64,000 nucleotides of DNA from Pseudomonadota bacterium (GTDB lineage Bacteria; Pseudomonadota; Alphaproteobacteria; Rhizobiales; Xanthobacteraceae), in assembly GCA_023387735.1 (NCBI GenBank), contig JAEWHP010000046.1:124001-188000 (forward strand). Reading direction: 5' to 3'. A model generated the notes under the pieces. That model made no database searches and was not told where the DNA came from. It was given only the letters and a program-made list of their open reading frames with translations. Positions 36,101 through 45,691 of the stretch are shown piece after piece (position 1 is the first letter of the stretch; every line of letters starts with the position of its first letter). The position numbers and the translations under genes are program-made.

Positions 36101-36194
36101 CTCGTCCTGCCCGGCCTTGTGCCGGGCGTCCACGTCCTTGCCTGCGTAGCAAGGAAAGACGTGAATGGCCGGGGTCAAGCCCGGCCGTGACGAA
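36101..36194. repeat. Dispersed palindromic repeat, family B copy 1
   Basis: Two dyads, CCCGGCCTTGTGCCGGG and GGCCGGGGTCAAGCCCGGCC, flank a middle dyad around CCACGTCCTTGC...GCAAGGAAAGACGTG. The same layout and several identical stretches recur at 59206-59288. It lies between the LeuB-like gene and the upstream alcohol dehydrogenase. Confidence 0.75.
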
Positions 36195-36208
36195 AAGAGG
36201 TGACGCGC

Positions 36209-37279
36209 CTACGGCGTCAGCACCGCGCGGCCGACCAGTTTACCCTTCTGCAGGTCGGTCAACGCTTCATTGGCTTTGGCGAGCGGCATTGTCGTAACCG
36301 GGATCGGTGCGATCTTCTTGCTGCGAACGAGATCGAGCAATTCCTGGGTTTCGCGCAGGTTTCCGACATAGCTGCCCTGGATCGTGATCGCCTTGATCGG
36401 AATCAGCGGCAGCGCCCAGGGCGCGCCGCCGCCGAACAGGCCGACGATGACGAGCTTGCCGCCCTTGGTGAGACAGTCGAAGCCGAGTTGGGTGGTCTGG
36501 GCATTGCCGACCAGATCGATCACCGCGCGGATCGGGCCGCCGGCCTTCTTCGCAAGCTGCTCCAGCGCATCTGGCGCCTTGCCGTCGACGGTGGCGAGCG
36601 CGCCGGCGGCTTCCGCAGCCTCGCGCTTCTTCGCGTCGATGTCGACGACGATGGCGCCCTTGCCTCCCATCGCCTTCAATAGCGACAGCGCCATCAGTCC
36701 GAGCCCGCCGGCGCCGAAGATCACGATCGGCGAGTTGAAGGCGAATTCGACCTTCTTCAGCGCACTGTAGGTGGTAACGCCGGAGCACGCATAGGGCGCT
36801 GCGGTCACCGGATCGAGCCCTTTCAGGTTCAGCAGATACTTCGGGTTCGGCACCGTCATGTGATCGGCATAGCCGCCGTCGCAATAGACGCCGAGCGAAT
36901 TCGGCTTGACGACGCACATGTTCTCATCGCCGCCGCGGCAGGTCTCGCACTTGCCGCAGCCGAGCCAGGGGTAGACCAGCGCGACGTCGCCGACCTTGAG
37001 GTCACCCTTGTCGGCGGCCGTGACGTCAGGCCCGAACGCGACCACCTCGCCTACCGTCTCATGACCCATGGTGCGCGGCAGCGACACGCCGCGATCCTTC
37101 AACGACAGCGGCTTGCGGCCATGGCCGAGATCATAGCCGCCTTCCCAGATGTGAAGGTCGCTGTGGCAGACGCCGGCCGCCTCTACCTTGATCAGCACCT
37201 GCGTGCCCGTCGGCTGCGGCGTCTCCTGATCCACCTCCTTCAGGGGGGCGTTGAACTCGGCGACCTGAAAACTCTTCAT
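36209..37279 (-). CDS. Zinc-dependent alcohol dehydrogenase
   Basis: A 356-residue medium-chain dehydrogenase. The catalytic zinc ligand is in AAGVCHSDLHIWEGGY and GHE is in TMGHETVGEV. The structural zinc cysteines are present (CGKCETCRGGDENMC), unlike in the dehydrogenase at 1521. Rossmann motif GAGGLGLMAL and a following Asp (VVDIDAKK) indicate NAD preference. I start at ATG 37279 (MKSFQVAEFNAP); the frame upstream to 37453 is a shadow. About 98 bases after the oppF-like gene and the same strand. Confidence 0.88.
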   Translation of the reverse strand: MKSFQVAEFNAPLKEVDQETPQPTGTQVLIKVEAAGVCHSDLHIWEGGYDLGHGRKPLSLKDRGVSLPRTMGHETVGEVVAFGPDVTAADKGDLKVGDVALVYPWLGCGKCETCRGGDENMCVVKPNSLGVYCDGGYADHMTVPNPKYLLNLKGLDPVTAAPYACSGVTTYSALKKVEFAFNSPIVIFGAGGLGLMALSLLKAMGGKGAIVVDIDAKKREAAEAAGALATVDGKAPDALEQLAKKAGGPIRAVIDLVGNAQTTQLGFDCLTKGGKLVIVGLFGGGAPWALPLIPIKAITIQGSYVGNLRETQELLDLVRSKKIAPIPVTTMPLAKANEALTDLQKGKLVGRAVLTP

Positions 37280-37377
37280 CGCATCTCTCCCGTCGTTCTT
37301 TTTCTTGGGCGCATTCGAAGGCGGACATTGCCACGTCTGCCGCAGAGAGACAAACGCGCTCCGACGACCTTCCGGTA

Positions 37378-38370
37378 TCAGATCAGGGGGTGATGGCAGG
37401 CGACGAGTTGGCCCGGCGCTACGGGGCGCAGTTCCGGCATCTCGTCGCTGCAACGCTGATCCGCCCGCGGGCAGCGGGTCCGAAACCGGCAGCCGGACGG
37501 CGGTGCAATCGGCGACGGCGGCTCACCCACCGGCACCGTCTCGGTCGGACGGACATCCGGATCGGGCATCGGGATCGCCTCGATCAACAGCGCGGTATAG
37601 GGATGCGCCGGGCTCGCGAACAGATGTTCGGAGGGACCGACTTCGCACAAGCGGCCCAGATACATCACTGCGACGCGGTCGCTCACGGCCTTCACCACGG
37701 CGAGATCGTGCGCGATGAACAGCAGCGTCAATCCGAAACGCGCCTTCATCTCCTCCAGCAAATTGAGAATCTGAGCCCGGATGGAAACGTCGAGCGCCGA
37801 GACCGGCTCGTCGCAAACGATGAACTCCGGATTGAGGATCAGCGCACGCGCAATGCAGATGCGCTGGCACTGTCCGCCGGAGAACTCATGCGGAAGACGT
37901 CCGACCACCAGGTTCGGATCGAGACCGACCGCGCTGAGCACCTCGTAGACAAGCTCCCTGCGCTTGTCCGGATCCTTGACGCCTGCGATCACCAGCGGCT
38001 CGGCGACGATGTCGCCGATCTTGCGGCGCGGGTTCAGCGACGCAATCGGATCCTGGAAGATCAGTTGCACACGGCGGCGCATCAGCCGCAGCGCGTCGCC
38101 CCGCATCGCGGTGAGATCGTGCCCGTCGAACAGCACCTGTCCCGATGTCGGCCGTCGCAGTTGCAATACCGCGCGGCCGAGCGTCGATTTACCGCAGCCG
38201 GATTCGCCGACCAGGCCAAGCGTCTCGCCACGGGCGATCTGCAGGTCGACGCCGGACACCGCATGGACCGTCTTGGCGCCGACGGGATATTCGACGACGA
38301 GATCGTTGACTTCGAGCAACGGTTCGCCGGACGTGGACGGCAACGCGGATGGTGAGACTTGCAGCATCAT
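37378..38370 (-). CDS. Oligopeptide/dipeptide-type ABC transporter ATP-binding protein (OppF-like)
   Basis: A 330-residue ATPase with Walker A GESGCGKST, signature SGGQCQRICIARAL and Walker B FIVCDEPVSALD. The C-terminal extension carries the cysteine cluster CRFRTRCPRADQRC of the Opp/Dpp C-terminal domain, which may bind an Fe-S cluster. It overlaps the oppD-like gene by four bases. It is the last gene of the importer. Confidence 0.92.
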   Translation of the reverse strand: MMLQVSPSALPSTSGEPLLEVNDLVVEYPVGAKTVHAVSGVDLQIARGETLGLVGESGCGKSTLGRAVLQLRRPTSGQVLFDGHDLTAMRGDALRLMRRRVQLIFQDPIASLNPRRKIGDIVAEPLVIAGVKDPDKRRELVYEVLSAVGLDPNLVVGRLPHEFSGGQCQRICIARALILNPEFIVCDEPVSALDVSIRAQILNLLEEMKARFGLTLLFIAHDLAVVKAVSDRVAVMYLGRLCEVGPSEHLFASPAHPYTALLIEAIPMPDPDVRPTETVPVGEPPSPIAPPSGCRFRTRCPRADQRCSDEMPELRPVAPGQLVACHHPLI

Positions 38371-39362
38371 GCGCCGGCACCGGCATGGGCTTCGATCGGA
38401 TGGAAGCAGGCGAACTGATGCGCCCGCGACTCAGCCTGCGCCAGCGCTGGCTTATCGGTGTGGCAGCGGGCCACCGCATAGCGGCAACGCGGCGAGAACG
38501 AACAACCCTTCAGCGGCCGGGTTGGATCGGGCGGACGCCCCGATATCGCCGGCAGCGGCGTATGCGGCGGGGCGTCGAGTCGCGGAAGCGCGGCGAGCAG
38601 CGCCTCCGTGTAAGGCATCCGCATTTTCTTGAACAAAGCAGGCGTCGGCGCGCGCTCGACCACGCGGCCGGCATACATGACCGCGACTTCGTCGGTACGG
38701 CCGGCAACGACACCGAGGTCGTGTGTGATGATGATCATCGCCATGTGCCGCCGGCGCTGCTCCCGCGCCAGGAGATCGAGGATCTGCGCCTGAATCGTCA
38801 CGTCGAGCGCGGTGGTCGGCTCGTCCGCGATCAAAAGTTTCGGTTCGCAAGACAGCGCGATCGCAATCGCCACCCGCTGCCGCATCCCGCCGGAGAGCTG
38901 ATGTGGATATTGCGCCAGCCTTTGTTCGGGCGCGGGAATGCCCACCGCGGCGAGCAGTTCGACGCTGCGCTTCCTGGCGCTGGCGTCGTCGAGTTCGAGA
39001 TGCTCCTGCAGCGTCTCGATCAACTGGGTGCCGATCGTCAGCACCGGATTGAGCGAGGTCATCGGGTCCTGGAACACGACCGCCAACGAGCGCCCGCGCA
39101 ATTTGCGCAGCTTCTCCGGCGCAAGCTGCAGCAGGTCCTGACCATCGAACACCACGCGGCCGGTCAGTTTTGCCTTCTTCGGCAGCAATTGCAGGATCGA
39201 CCGCGACAGCATGGTCTTGCCGCAACCGGATTCGCCTACGACGCCGAGCGTCTGCCCTGCGCCAACGGTGAGATCGACATGGTCCACCGCGCGCAGATTG
39301 CCGCGCGGCGTCGGCAACTCGACGGAGACATCCTCAACGGAAAGCAGGGTGTTTCCGGTCAC
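38367..39362 (-). CDS. Oligopeptide/dipeptide-type ABC transporter ATP-binding protein (OppD-like)
   Basis: A 331-residue ATPase with Walker A GESGCGKTM, signature LSGGMRQRVAIAIAL and Walker B LLIADEPTTALD. The Opp C-terminal cysteine-rich block is GCSFSPRCRYAVARCH. Translationally coupled by four-base overlaps at both ends to the permease and to the second ATPase. Confidence 0.92.
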   Translation of the reverse strand: MTGNTLLSVEDVSVELPTPRGNLRAVDHVDLTVGAGQTLGVVGESGCGKTMLSRSILQLLPKKAKLTGRVVFDGQDLLQLAPEKLRKLRGRSLAVVFQDPMTSLNPVLTIGTQLIETLQEHLELDDASARKRSVELLAAVGIPAPEQRLAQYPHQLSGGMRQRVAIAIALSCEPKLLIADEPTTALDVTIQAQILDLLAREQRRRHMAMIIITHDLGVVAGRTDEVAVMYAGRVVERAPTPALFKKMRMPYTEALLAALPRLDAPPHTPLPAISGRPPDPTRPLKGCSFSPRCRYAVARCHTDKPALAQAESRAHQFACFHPIEAHAGAGA

Positions 39363-40231
39363 AGCGCGCCCTGCCTTGGATCGGTCAGCGCCCGCAAGGT
39401 ATCGCCGACAAGGTTGAAGGAAAGCACGGTCAGAAACATTGCCGCCGCCGGCATGAACGCAAGCCGCGGCGCCACGTCAAGGCTTTCCCGCCCCTCCCCG
39501 ATCATGCTGCCCCAGCTCGATATCGGCGGAGGCACGCCGAGGCCGAGGAACGACAGCGAGCCCTCGACCACGATGATGACGGCCACACCGAGCAGGAAGA
39601 AGGCCAGCAGCGGCAGGATCACGTTCGGCAGCAGTTCGCGCAGCAGGATTCGCGCATGCGAGGCGCCCAGCGCCTGTGCCGCGATGACGAATTCGCGCCG
39701 CGACAGCGTCAGCGTCGCCGCCCGCGCTACCCGCATGGAGGCGGGAATGCTCAGCGCGCCCAGGATCAGGGTAAGATTGACGATCGATTGCCCGACAAAG
39801 GCAATCACGGCCAGCACAAGAATGAGCGGTGGAAACGCCAGCAGCACATCCATGCTGCCGACGACGGTCGTCTCGAACCGGCCACCGAAGTAACCGGCGA
39901 GCATCCCGAGCGCGCCGCCGATGACGAGGCCGATCACCGGCGCAAGAAGGCCGACCGTCAGCGATATGCGCGCGCCGTGGATCAACCGCGATAGCTCGTC
40001 GCGGCCGAGCCCGTCGGTTCCAAGCCAGTGCTCCGCGGAGAACGGTGCGCGCCGTTCCAGCATGTCCATATCGGTCGGGCTCGGTATCGGAAGGAAATCG
40101 GCGAAAATCGCGAGTGCAAACACAATCACCAGCCAGCCGATCGCCGCCCAGAACAGCACCCCCAGCCTGCGTCCACGCTTTGCCGGCTGTGCCTGGAGCT
40201 CCTCGTCCAGTGTGAGTTCAAGCGTGGCCAT
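39359..40231 (-). CDS. Oligopeptide/dipeptide-type ABC transporter permease (OppC-like)
   Basis: A 290-residue permease with about six helices. The first helix is preceded by a 25-residue polar tail, and the EAA-like loop is RREFVIAAQALGASHARILL. SAEHWLGTDGLGRDELSRLIHGAR is the OppC/DppC N-terminal periplasmic block. Overlaps the OppB-like gene by 14 bases. Confidence 0.92.
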   Translation of the reverse strand: MATLELTLDEELQAQPAKRGRRLGVLFWAAIGWLVIVFALAIFADFLPIPSPTDMDMLERRAPFSAEHWLGTDGLGRDELSRLIHGARISLTVGLLAPVIGLVIGGALGMLAGYFGGRFETTVVGSMDVLLAFPPLILVLAVIAFVGQSIVNLTLILGALSIPASMRVARAATLTLSRREFVIAAQALGASHARILLRELLPNVILPLLAFFLLGVAVIIVVEGSLSFLGLGVPPPISSWGSMIGEGRESLDVAPRLAFMPAAAMFLTVLSFNLVGDTLRALTDPRQGAL

Positions 40232-41168
40232 GACGAATCCTGGGATCGAGGACGGCGTAGAGCAGATCGACGATGAAATTCATGATGACGAAACCGGCGG
40301 CGACCAGAAGCACCACGCCCTGCAGGATGATGAGGTCGCGGGTGCCGATCGCTCCGACCAGAAGCCGGCCGATCCCGGGCAGCGCGAAGACGGTCTCGAC
40401 AATGACGGCGCCGCCGATCAGCCGGCCGATATTGATGCCGGTGATCGTCACCAGGGTCAGCGACGACGGCTTCAGCGCATGCACGAACAGGATGCGCGCC
40501 GGCTTCAGCCCCTTCGCCTTGGCGAGCGCGATATAGTCTTCCTGCAAGGTCGCGATCATGTCGGATCGCAGAATGCGCATGATGCCGGGCCATTCGGCCA
40601 GCGCCAGCGTCAACGCCGGCAACACCATGAAGCGCAGGTTTGCTGCCGGGTCTTCGGAAAACGGCACATAACCGGTCGCCGGCAGCCAGCGCAGCTCGAC
40701 CGCGAAAAAATAGATCAGCAGGATCGCCGACAGGAAAGTCGGCACCGACAGCATGGCGAAAGCGGAGCCGGTCATGAAGCGGTCGAACGGCCCGCCACTG
40801 CGCGCCGCGCAGATGATCGCCAGGGGAACGCCGATCGCCAGCGCGCCGAGCTGCGCCAGCAGCATCAGCTCGATGGATACCGGCAGCCGTTCGGCTACTG
40901 CCTGCAGCACCGTCTGGCCGGTGCGGAACGAGCGACCGAAATCGCCCTGCATCACATTGCCGAGCCAGCTCAGATAGCGCCACCAGATCGGCTGGTCCAA
41001 ACCCATGTCATGCCGCAACGCCGCCACGTTCTCCGGCGTCGCCTGGTCGCCGAGGATCGTATAGGCAAGATCGCCCGGGAGCAGCGACGCGATCGAGAAC
41101 GTCAGCAGCGAAACCGCTATCAGCACCGGCACCAGGTACAGGAGCCGGCGCGCAACGAAGAACGCCAT
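40218..41168 (-). CDS. Oligopeptide/dipeptide-type ABC transporter permease (OppB-like)
   Basis: A 316-residue permease with six helices. The family N-terminal segment FVARRLLYLVPVLIAVSLLT and the EAA loop LQEDYIALAKAKGLKPARIL are clear. It follows the binding-protein gene by six bases, confirming one operon. Confidence 0.92.
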   Translation of the reverse strand: MAFFVARRLLYLVPVLIAVSLLTFSIASLLPGDLAYTILGDQATPENVAALRHDMGLDQPIWWRYLSWLGNVMQGDFGRSFRTGQTVLQAVAERLPVSIELMLLAQLGALAIGVPLAIICAARSGGPFDRFMTGSAFAMLSVPTFLSAILLIYFFAVELRWLPATGYVPFSEDPAANLRFMVLPALTLALAEWPGIMRILRSDMIATLQEDYIALAKAKGLKPARILFVHALKPSSLTLVTITGINIGRLIGGAVIVETVFALPGIGRLLVGAIGTRDLIILQGVVLLVAAGFVIMNFIVDLLYAVLDPRIRHGHA

Positions 41169-41174
41169 GGGAGG

Positions 41175-42716
41175 CTATTCCTTCCAGGCGCGCGATACGT
41201 CGATCACCCCGCTGTACATCTTGGGGAAGCCTTTTACCTTCGCACTGGAAATCGCGTAGTAGGTGTTCTGGAAGGTCCAGAACCAGATCGCCTCCTTGTT
41301 GATCAGCCGGCTGATCGCACAATAGTCGTCGATACGCTGGTTGGTATCGGCCGTGGTGCGGGCGTGATCGAGCAACCGGTCGAGCTCCGGATTGGAGTAG
41401 TTGGCGAGCGCCACCGGGCTTCCGGTCTTGAAGTTGGCGTACATCTGCGTGTCAGGATCGGCGAGATCGACGATGCGCCAGGGCGTCAACTGGAACTGAC
41501 GCATGAACGCGCGCGGCGGAATGGTCGCCTGATCGACCTGCTCGATCTCCATGTTGGCGCCGGCCCGCTTCCACAATTGTTGCAGCACCTGGCCAACGGT
41601 GCGCCCACGGGGCGTCGCCGTGACGAGCATCTTGAACTCGACCGGCTTGCCGTAATCCTTGATCAAGGCCTTGGCCTTCTCGAGGTCTTCAGGAAGCGCA
41701 CCGTCGTCCTTGCACTTGACCCAGGAGCCGTCGCCATAGGGATTGCTCGCCGGGCGAGACAGACCGTTGGTGATCGCCTGCGACATCTTCTTGCGGTCGA
41801 GCGCCATGACCAGCGCCTGGCGCACGCGCACGTCGTCGAACGGCGGCGTCTTGGTGTTGAAGGCATAAACCGCAGCACCCGAACCGGCATAGGTGTGCAC
41901 GGTCAGCTTGGGGTCCTTCTGCGCCTTCATGATGCTGTCGGCGGAGAATTCATCATCCCAGATCAGGTCGACCTCGCCCGATTGCAGGCTGGCGAAGCGT
42001 GACTGTGCGTCCGGCAACGGCTTCAGCGTGATGCGGTCGAAATAGATCTTGTCCTTGTCCCAGTAGTCAGGATTTTTTTCCAGGATCATGCGATCGCCGG
42101 CGGTCCAGGACTTCAAAACATAGGGACCGGTGCCAACAGGATTGCGGTTGTAATCGTCGCCCTTGGCCTTCCAGGCCGTCGGGGAATGTATCGCGTTGGT
42201 TTGGCTCGCGTAGGATACCAACGATGGGAAGTTCACCGACGGGTCTTTGAGGTTATAGACCAACGTCAGTTCGTCCGGTGCCTGAACGCTGTTGACGTTG
42301 GAGATATAGAAGGCGCAGCGGCACTTGTTGGCGGGATCTTTCTGCCGGTCGAAATTGGCCTTGTAAGCCTCGGCATTGAACGGCGTTCCGTCGTGAAACT
42401 TGACCCCAGGACGCAGCTTGAAGGTCCAGGTCTTGTAATCTTCCGAATGTGACCAGGAGAGCGCGAGCCTGGGCTGCGGCTTGCCATTGGCATCGAGAGT
42501 GGTGAGCGTATCGAAGAGCGCGGATGATGCGGTGAGGGCCGCAGTGTCGTAAACGCCGACCTTCAGCACATCGAAACCTGGAATATCGAGTTCGAGACCG
42601 ACGGCAATGCTGCCGCCGGGCTTCTGCGCGTTGGCGGGCACAGCCGACAAGGCCACGCCAAATCCCGCCACAAGAAATATTCGCGCAAGCGCGCTCGAAC
42701 GGATCGCCGCTTTCAT
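41175..42716 (-). CDS. Peptide/nickel-type ABC transporter substrate-binding protein
   Basis: A 513-residue family 5 solute-binding protein with a signal peptide (to about NAQKPGG). The conserved SBP5 blocks include WSHSEDYKTWTFKLRPGVKFHDGTP and FNTKTPPFDDVRVRQALVMALDR. I start at ATG 42716, which gives the signal peptide; a longer frame upstream has none. Ligands of this family are peptides, but also nickel, opines, glycosides or amides, so no substrate is named. Confidence 0.92.
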   Translation of the reverse strand: MKAAIRSSALARIFLVAGFGVALSAVPANAQKPGGSIAVGLELDIPGFDVLKVGVYDTAALTASSALFDTLTTLDANGKPQPRLALSWSHSEDYKTWTFKLRPGVKFHDGTPFNAEAYKANFDRQKDPANKCRCAFYISNVNSVQAPDELTLVYNLKDPSVNFPSLVSYASQTNAIHSPTAWKAKGDDYNRNPVGTGPYVLKSWTAGDRMILEKNPDYWDKDKIYFDRITLKPLPDAQSRFASLQSGEVDLIWDDEFSADSIMKAQKDPKLTVHTYAGSGAAVYAFNTKTPPFDDVRVRQALVMALDRKKMSQAITNGLSRPASNPYGDGSWVKCKDDGALPEDLEKAKALIKDYGKPVEFKMLVTATPRGRTVGQVLQQLWKRAGANMEIEQVDQATIPPRAFMRQFQLTPWRIVDLADPDTQMYANFKTGSPVALANYSNPELDRLLDHARTTADTNQRIDDYCAISRLINKEAIWFWTFQNTYYAISSAKVKGFPKMYSGVIDVSRAWKE

Positions 42717-42868
42717 TGTGTTCCCTCCGATGTGTCGTGCGTCCGGCATTCCGGATCGTCGATGGCCGGCCCGCAAGATGTCCGGAAACGCCGTCGCGGG
42801 CAAGGCCGTTCGCAAGCGGCGGATGAAAAGCCGCAGGATTAACACCTTGGCGGTCGGGACTGGCGCCG

Positions 42869-44074
42869 TCAGCCGCGCGCCGTTGTCTGCGCCTTGCCGC
42901 CAAAGGAGGCAATTTCGTCCTCCGGCAGCCCGGTTTCTTTCAGGTAGGCACGCGTGTGCTCACCGAGCGTCGACATCCGCGGCGCCGCCGACACCCTGGC
43001 GCCGGACATCCGGAACGGCAGGTTGAGCACCTTGAAGCTGCCGCCGCCATCTTCGACCTCGGCCATCGCGCCACGATGGGCGAGCTGCGGATCGCGCAGC
43101 GCCTCAGCCACCGTGCGGTAGGCCGACGAGGGAACGCCGTGCTCATTGAGCGCCGCAAGGCATTGCTCGGTCGTCACCGCACGCGACCAGGCCTCGACGC
43201 CTTCCATCAGGCCCGCCCAGTTTTCGCGACGATCAGCGTATTTTGCAAAGCGCGGGTCGCTCACCCACTCTGGATGGCCGATGACCTTCATCAGGCTCTG
43301 GAATGTCTTCTCGCTGGCGATCGCGACCATCACATAGCCGTCGGTCGTCTCGATCGGGCCGAACATCGGCCGCTGCGTCGGCTTCACCTCGAATTGGGAC
43401 CATTGCAACTCGTTCAAGGTCAGGCTCAGCATCGATTCCAGCATCGAGACGTCGATATGCTGGCCCTGCCCGGTTGCCGCACGCTGATAGAGTGCCGCCG
43501 AGACGGCGCCGAACGCGTAGACGCCGGTGAGCACGTCGGCGTGATAGATGCCGCAATAGTCCGGCCGGCTGCGGCCGGGCTGATAGGCCAGGTGCGCCAT
43601 TTCGTAGCCGGAGGCCGCGTGGATCACCGGCGCGTAGGCCGGCAGCTCCGCCGACGGACCGGTCTGGCCGTATCCGGAGATCGAGCAATAGATCAGCTTC
43701 GGGTTCAGCGAATGAAGGGAGGCGTAGTCGAGCTTCAGGCGCCGCATCACACCCGGGCGAAAATTCTCGACCAGCACGTCCGCCGTCGCGACCAGCCGGC
43801 GCACGGCTTCGGCCCCCTTGGGTGATTTCAGATCCAGAACCAGACTGTTCTTGCCGACGTTGAGTTGGCCGAAGGCCGTCGAGCAATTATTCCGCACCGG
43901 CGGACGGGTGCGCATCGTCTCGCCTTCCTCGGTTTCGATCTTGATGACCTCCGCCCCCATGTCGGCGAGCATCCGCGTGCAATGCGGCCCGGCAATCGTG
44001 GTCGAAAAATCGAGGACGCGCAGGCCCGCAAAGCTGCCTGTCAAATTCCTCTCATCGTTACCGGCTATGGTCAT
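42869..44074 (-). CDS. CoA-transferase family III (CaiB/BaiF) protein
   Basis: A 401-residue class III CoA-transferase, which moves CoA between carboxylates via an aspartyl intermediate. The likely catalytic Asp is in GIYHADVLTGVYAFGAV; the N-terminal block LRVLDFSTTIAGPHCTRMLADMGAEVIKIE-type segment is present. I use ATG 44074 (MTIAGNDERN) rather than the TTG three codons earlier. It is upstream of the peptide-type importer on the same strand with 152 bases between; cotranscription is possible but unproven. Confidence 0.88.
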   Translation of the reverse strand: MTIAGNDERNLTGSFAGLRVLDFSTTIAGPHCTRMLADMGAEVIKIETEEGETMRTRPPVRNNCSTAFGQLNVGKNSLVLDLKSPKGAEAVRRLVATADVLVENFRPGVMRRLKLDYASLHSLNPKLIYCSISGYGQTGPSAELPAYAPVIHAASGYEMAHLAYQPGRSRPDYCGIYHADVLTGVYAFGAVSAALYQRAATGQGQHIDVSMLESMLSLTLNELQWSQFEVKPTQRPMFGPIETTDGYVMVAIASEKTFQSLMKVIGHPEWVSDPRFAKYADRRENWAGLMEGVEAWSRAVTTEQCLAALNEHGVPSSAYRTVAEALRDPQLAHRGAMAEVEDGGGSFKVLNLPFRMSGARVSAAPRMSTLGEHTRAYLKETGLPEDEIASFGGKAQTTARG

Positions 44075-44257
44075 CGCTCTCAAAACTCCTTCGGCCTTTC
44101 GGGCTTCGTTTTCACAGTACGGCGCGCACCCTAGAGGGGGCCGTCAAGGCGGGAAAGACTCACGCGTGGGGAACTGCTGGCGGGGGCGGCAATATCGCGC
44201 GGCAAACTGGACCCTTTCTTGCATCAGACCTTTTCAAGGCTGGTCGGGGGCATTTCT

Positions 44258-45685
44258 TTGAAGGTCCTGTTCGTCACCACGGAGATAGACGACTTCGTTC
44301 GAGTGGGCGGTCTTGCCGCCGTTTCCGCCGCCCTGCCCCGGGCGCTTCGCCCGTGGGTTGACGTCCGGATCATGCTGCCGGGCTACCGGGACGTCGTAGA
44401 GCAACTCTCGCATATTGAAATCGTTGGAAAATGTGCCGCCCTGGCGGAGATGCCGGCGTGCTCATTGGGACGGGCGTCGACCCGGGACGGGTTGCCGGTC
44501 TACGTCCTGCTCTGCCCGCATTTGTACGAGCGGCCCGGCAACCCTTACGGTGACGAGTCCGGCTGCGACTGGCCGGACAATGACGTTCGTTTCGGACGTT
44601 TCGCCTCCGCCGCCGCCGAACTGGCCATGGGCACGCTGGACAAGAATTGGGCAGCGGACCTGGTTCATGCCAATGACTGGCAGGCCGCGCTGACACCAGC
44701 CTACCTGGCCTGGAAGGGCGCGAAGATCCCTTCGATCCTGACCATCCACAACCTCGCCTACCAGGGGCTGTTTCCGCGCGACTCGCTGCGCCGGATCGGG
44801 GCACCCGAGAGCTCCTTCCACATCGATGGGCTCGAATTCTACGACAAGCTGTCGTTCCTCAAGGGCGGCATCGTCTACGCCTCGCATCTGACCACCGTCA
44901 GCGCGACCTATGCCAGGGAGATCACCACGCGCGAGCTGGGCTGCGGGCTCGAAGGGCTGCTCCGGCTGCGCTCGAATGCCGCGCAGTTGACCGGCATTCT
45001 CAACGGCATCGACGAAAGCTGGGACCCCCGCGCCTGCGCGCAACTGGCGCAGACGTTCGGCGCCGGCGACTGGGAGGGCAAGCAGGCCAACGCCGATTAT
45101 GTCCGCAAGCAGTTTGGCCTGGCGCTCTCCCGCGGCCCGATTTTCGGTCTGGTCGCGCGCCTGGTCCACCAGAAAGGCGTCGACCTCGTGCTGTCAGCCG
45201 CTGACGAGATCATCGCGGCCGGCGGGCAGATCGTGGTGACCGGCAGCGGCGAACCGCAGATCGAGCAGGCGCTGGTCGATGCGCATCGCCGCAGACCTGA
45301 TGCGATCGGGGTGACCATCGGCTTCAACGACGGACAGGCGCGGCGAATTTTCGCGGGCAGCGACTTTACGCTGATGCCGTCGCGGTTCGAGCCGTGCGGG
45401 CTGAGCCAGATGTATGCGCAGCGGTTTGGATCGCTGCCGATCGGCCACCAGACCGGCGGCCTCGCGGAGACCATCAAGGACGGCGAAACCGGATTTCTGT
45501 TTTCGCAGCCGTCCGCCGAATCCTTCCTTGGCGGCATCAGGCGGGCGTTCGAAGCCTTCGGCGCCAAGGACCGGCTCGACGCGATGCGTCGCAGCGCGAT
45601 GGCGCGATCCTTCAGCTGGGATCTTTCCGCCGCCTGCTACACCGCGCTCTATCGGAAGACGATCGCGCCGTCGATCAGCGCGTGA
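44258..45685 (+). CDS. glgA: Glycogen synthase (GT5)
   Basis: A 475-residue glycosyltransferase 5 that extends alpha-1,4-glucan from ADP-glucose. The N-terminus (KVLFVTTEIDDF) is typical, but the ADP-glucose binding KxGGL motif reads RVGGLAAV, with Arg in place of the usual Lys. The catalytic-core segments HANDWQAALTPAYL and PSRFEPCGLSQMYAQRFGSLP are intact. I propose TTG 44258 as start because GGGGG lies upstream and the family begins there. It is not next to glgC or glgB, so it may be an extra copy. Confidence 0.88.
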   Translation: MKVLFVTTEIDDFVRVGGLAAVSAALPRALRPWVDVRIMLPGYRDVVEQLSHIEIVGKCAALAEMPACSLGRASTRDGLPVYVLLCPHLYERPGNPYGDESGCDWPDNDVRFGRFASAAAELAMGTLDKNWAADLVHANDWQAALTPAYLAWKGAKIPSILTIHNLAYQGLFPRDSLRRIGAPESSFHIDGLEFYDKLSFLKGGIVYASHLTTVSATYAREITTRELGCGLEGLLRLRSNAAQLTGILNGIDESWDPRACAQLAQTFGAGDWEGKQANADYVRKQFGLALSRGPIFGLVARLVHQKGVDLVLSAADEIIAAGGQIVVTGSGEPQIEQALVDAHRRRPDAIGVTIGFNDGQARRIFAGSDFTLMPSRFEPCGLSQMYAQRFGSLPIGHQTGGLAETIKDGETGFLFSQPSAESFLGGIRRAFEAFGAKDRLDAMRRSAMARSFSWDLSAACYTALYRKTIAPSISA

Positions 45686-45691
45686 CCGTGA

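Noticed and set aside
39921..42002. A 693-codon plus-strand open frame opposite the Opp-type permease genes
   Set aside because: It is antisense to well-conserved membrane protein genes, is rich in Arg/Asp/His repeats typical of shadow frames in GC-rich DNA, and has no recognisable domain.
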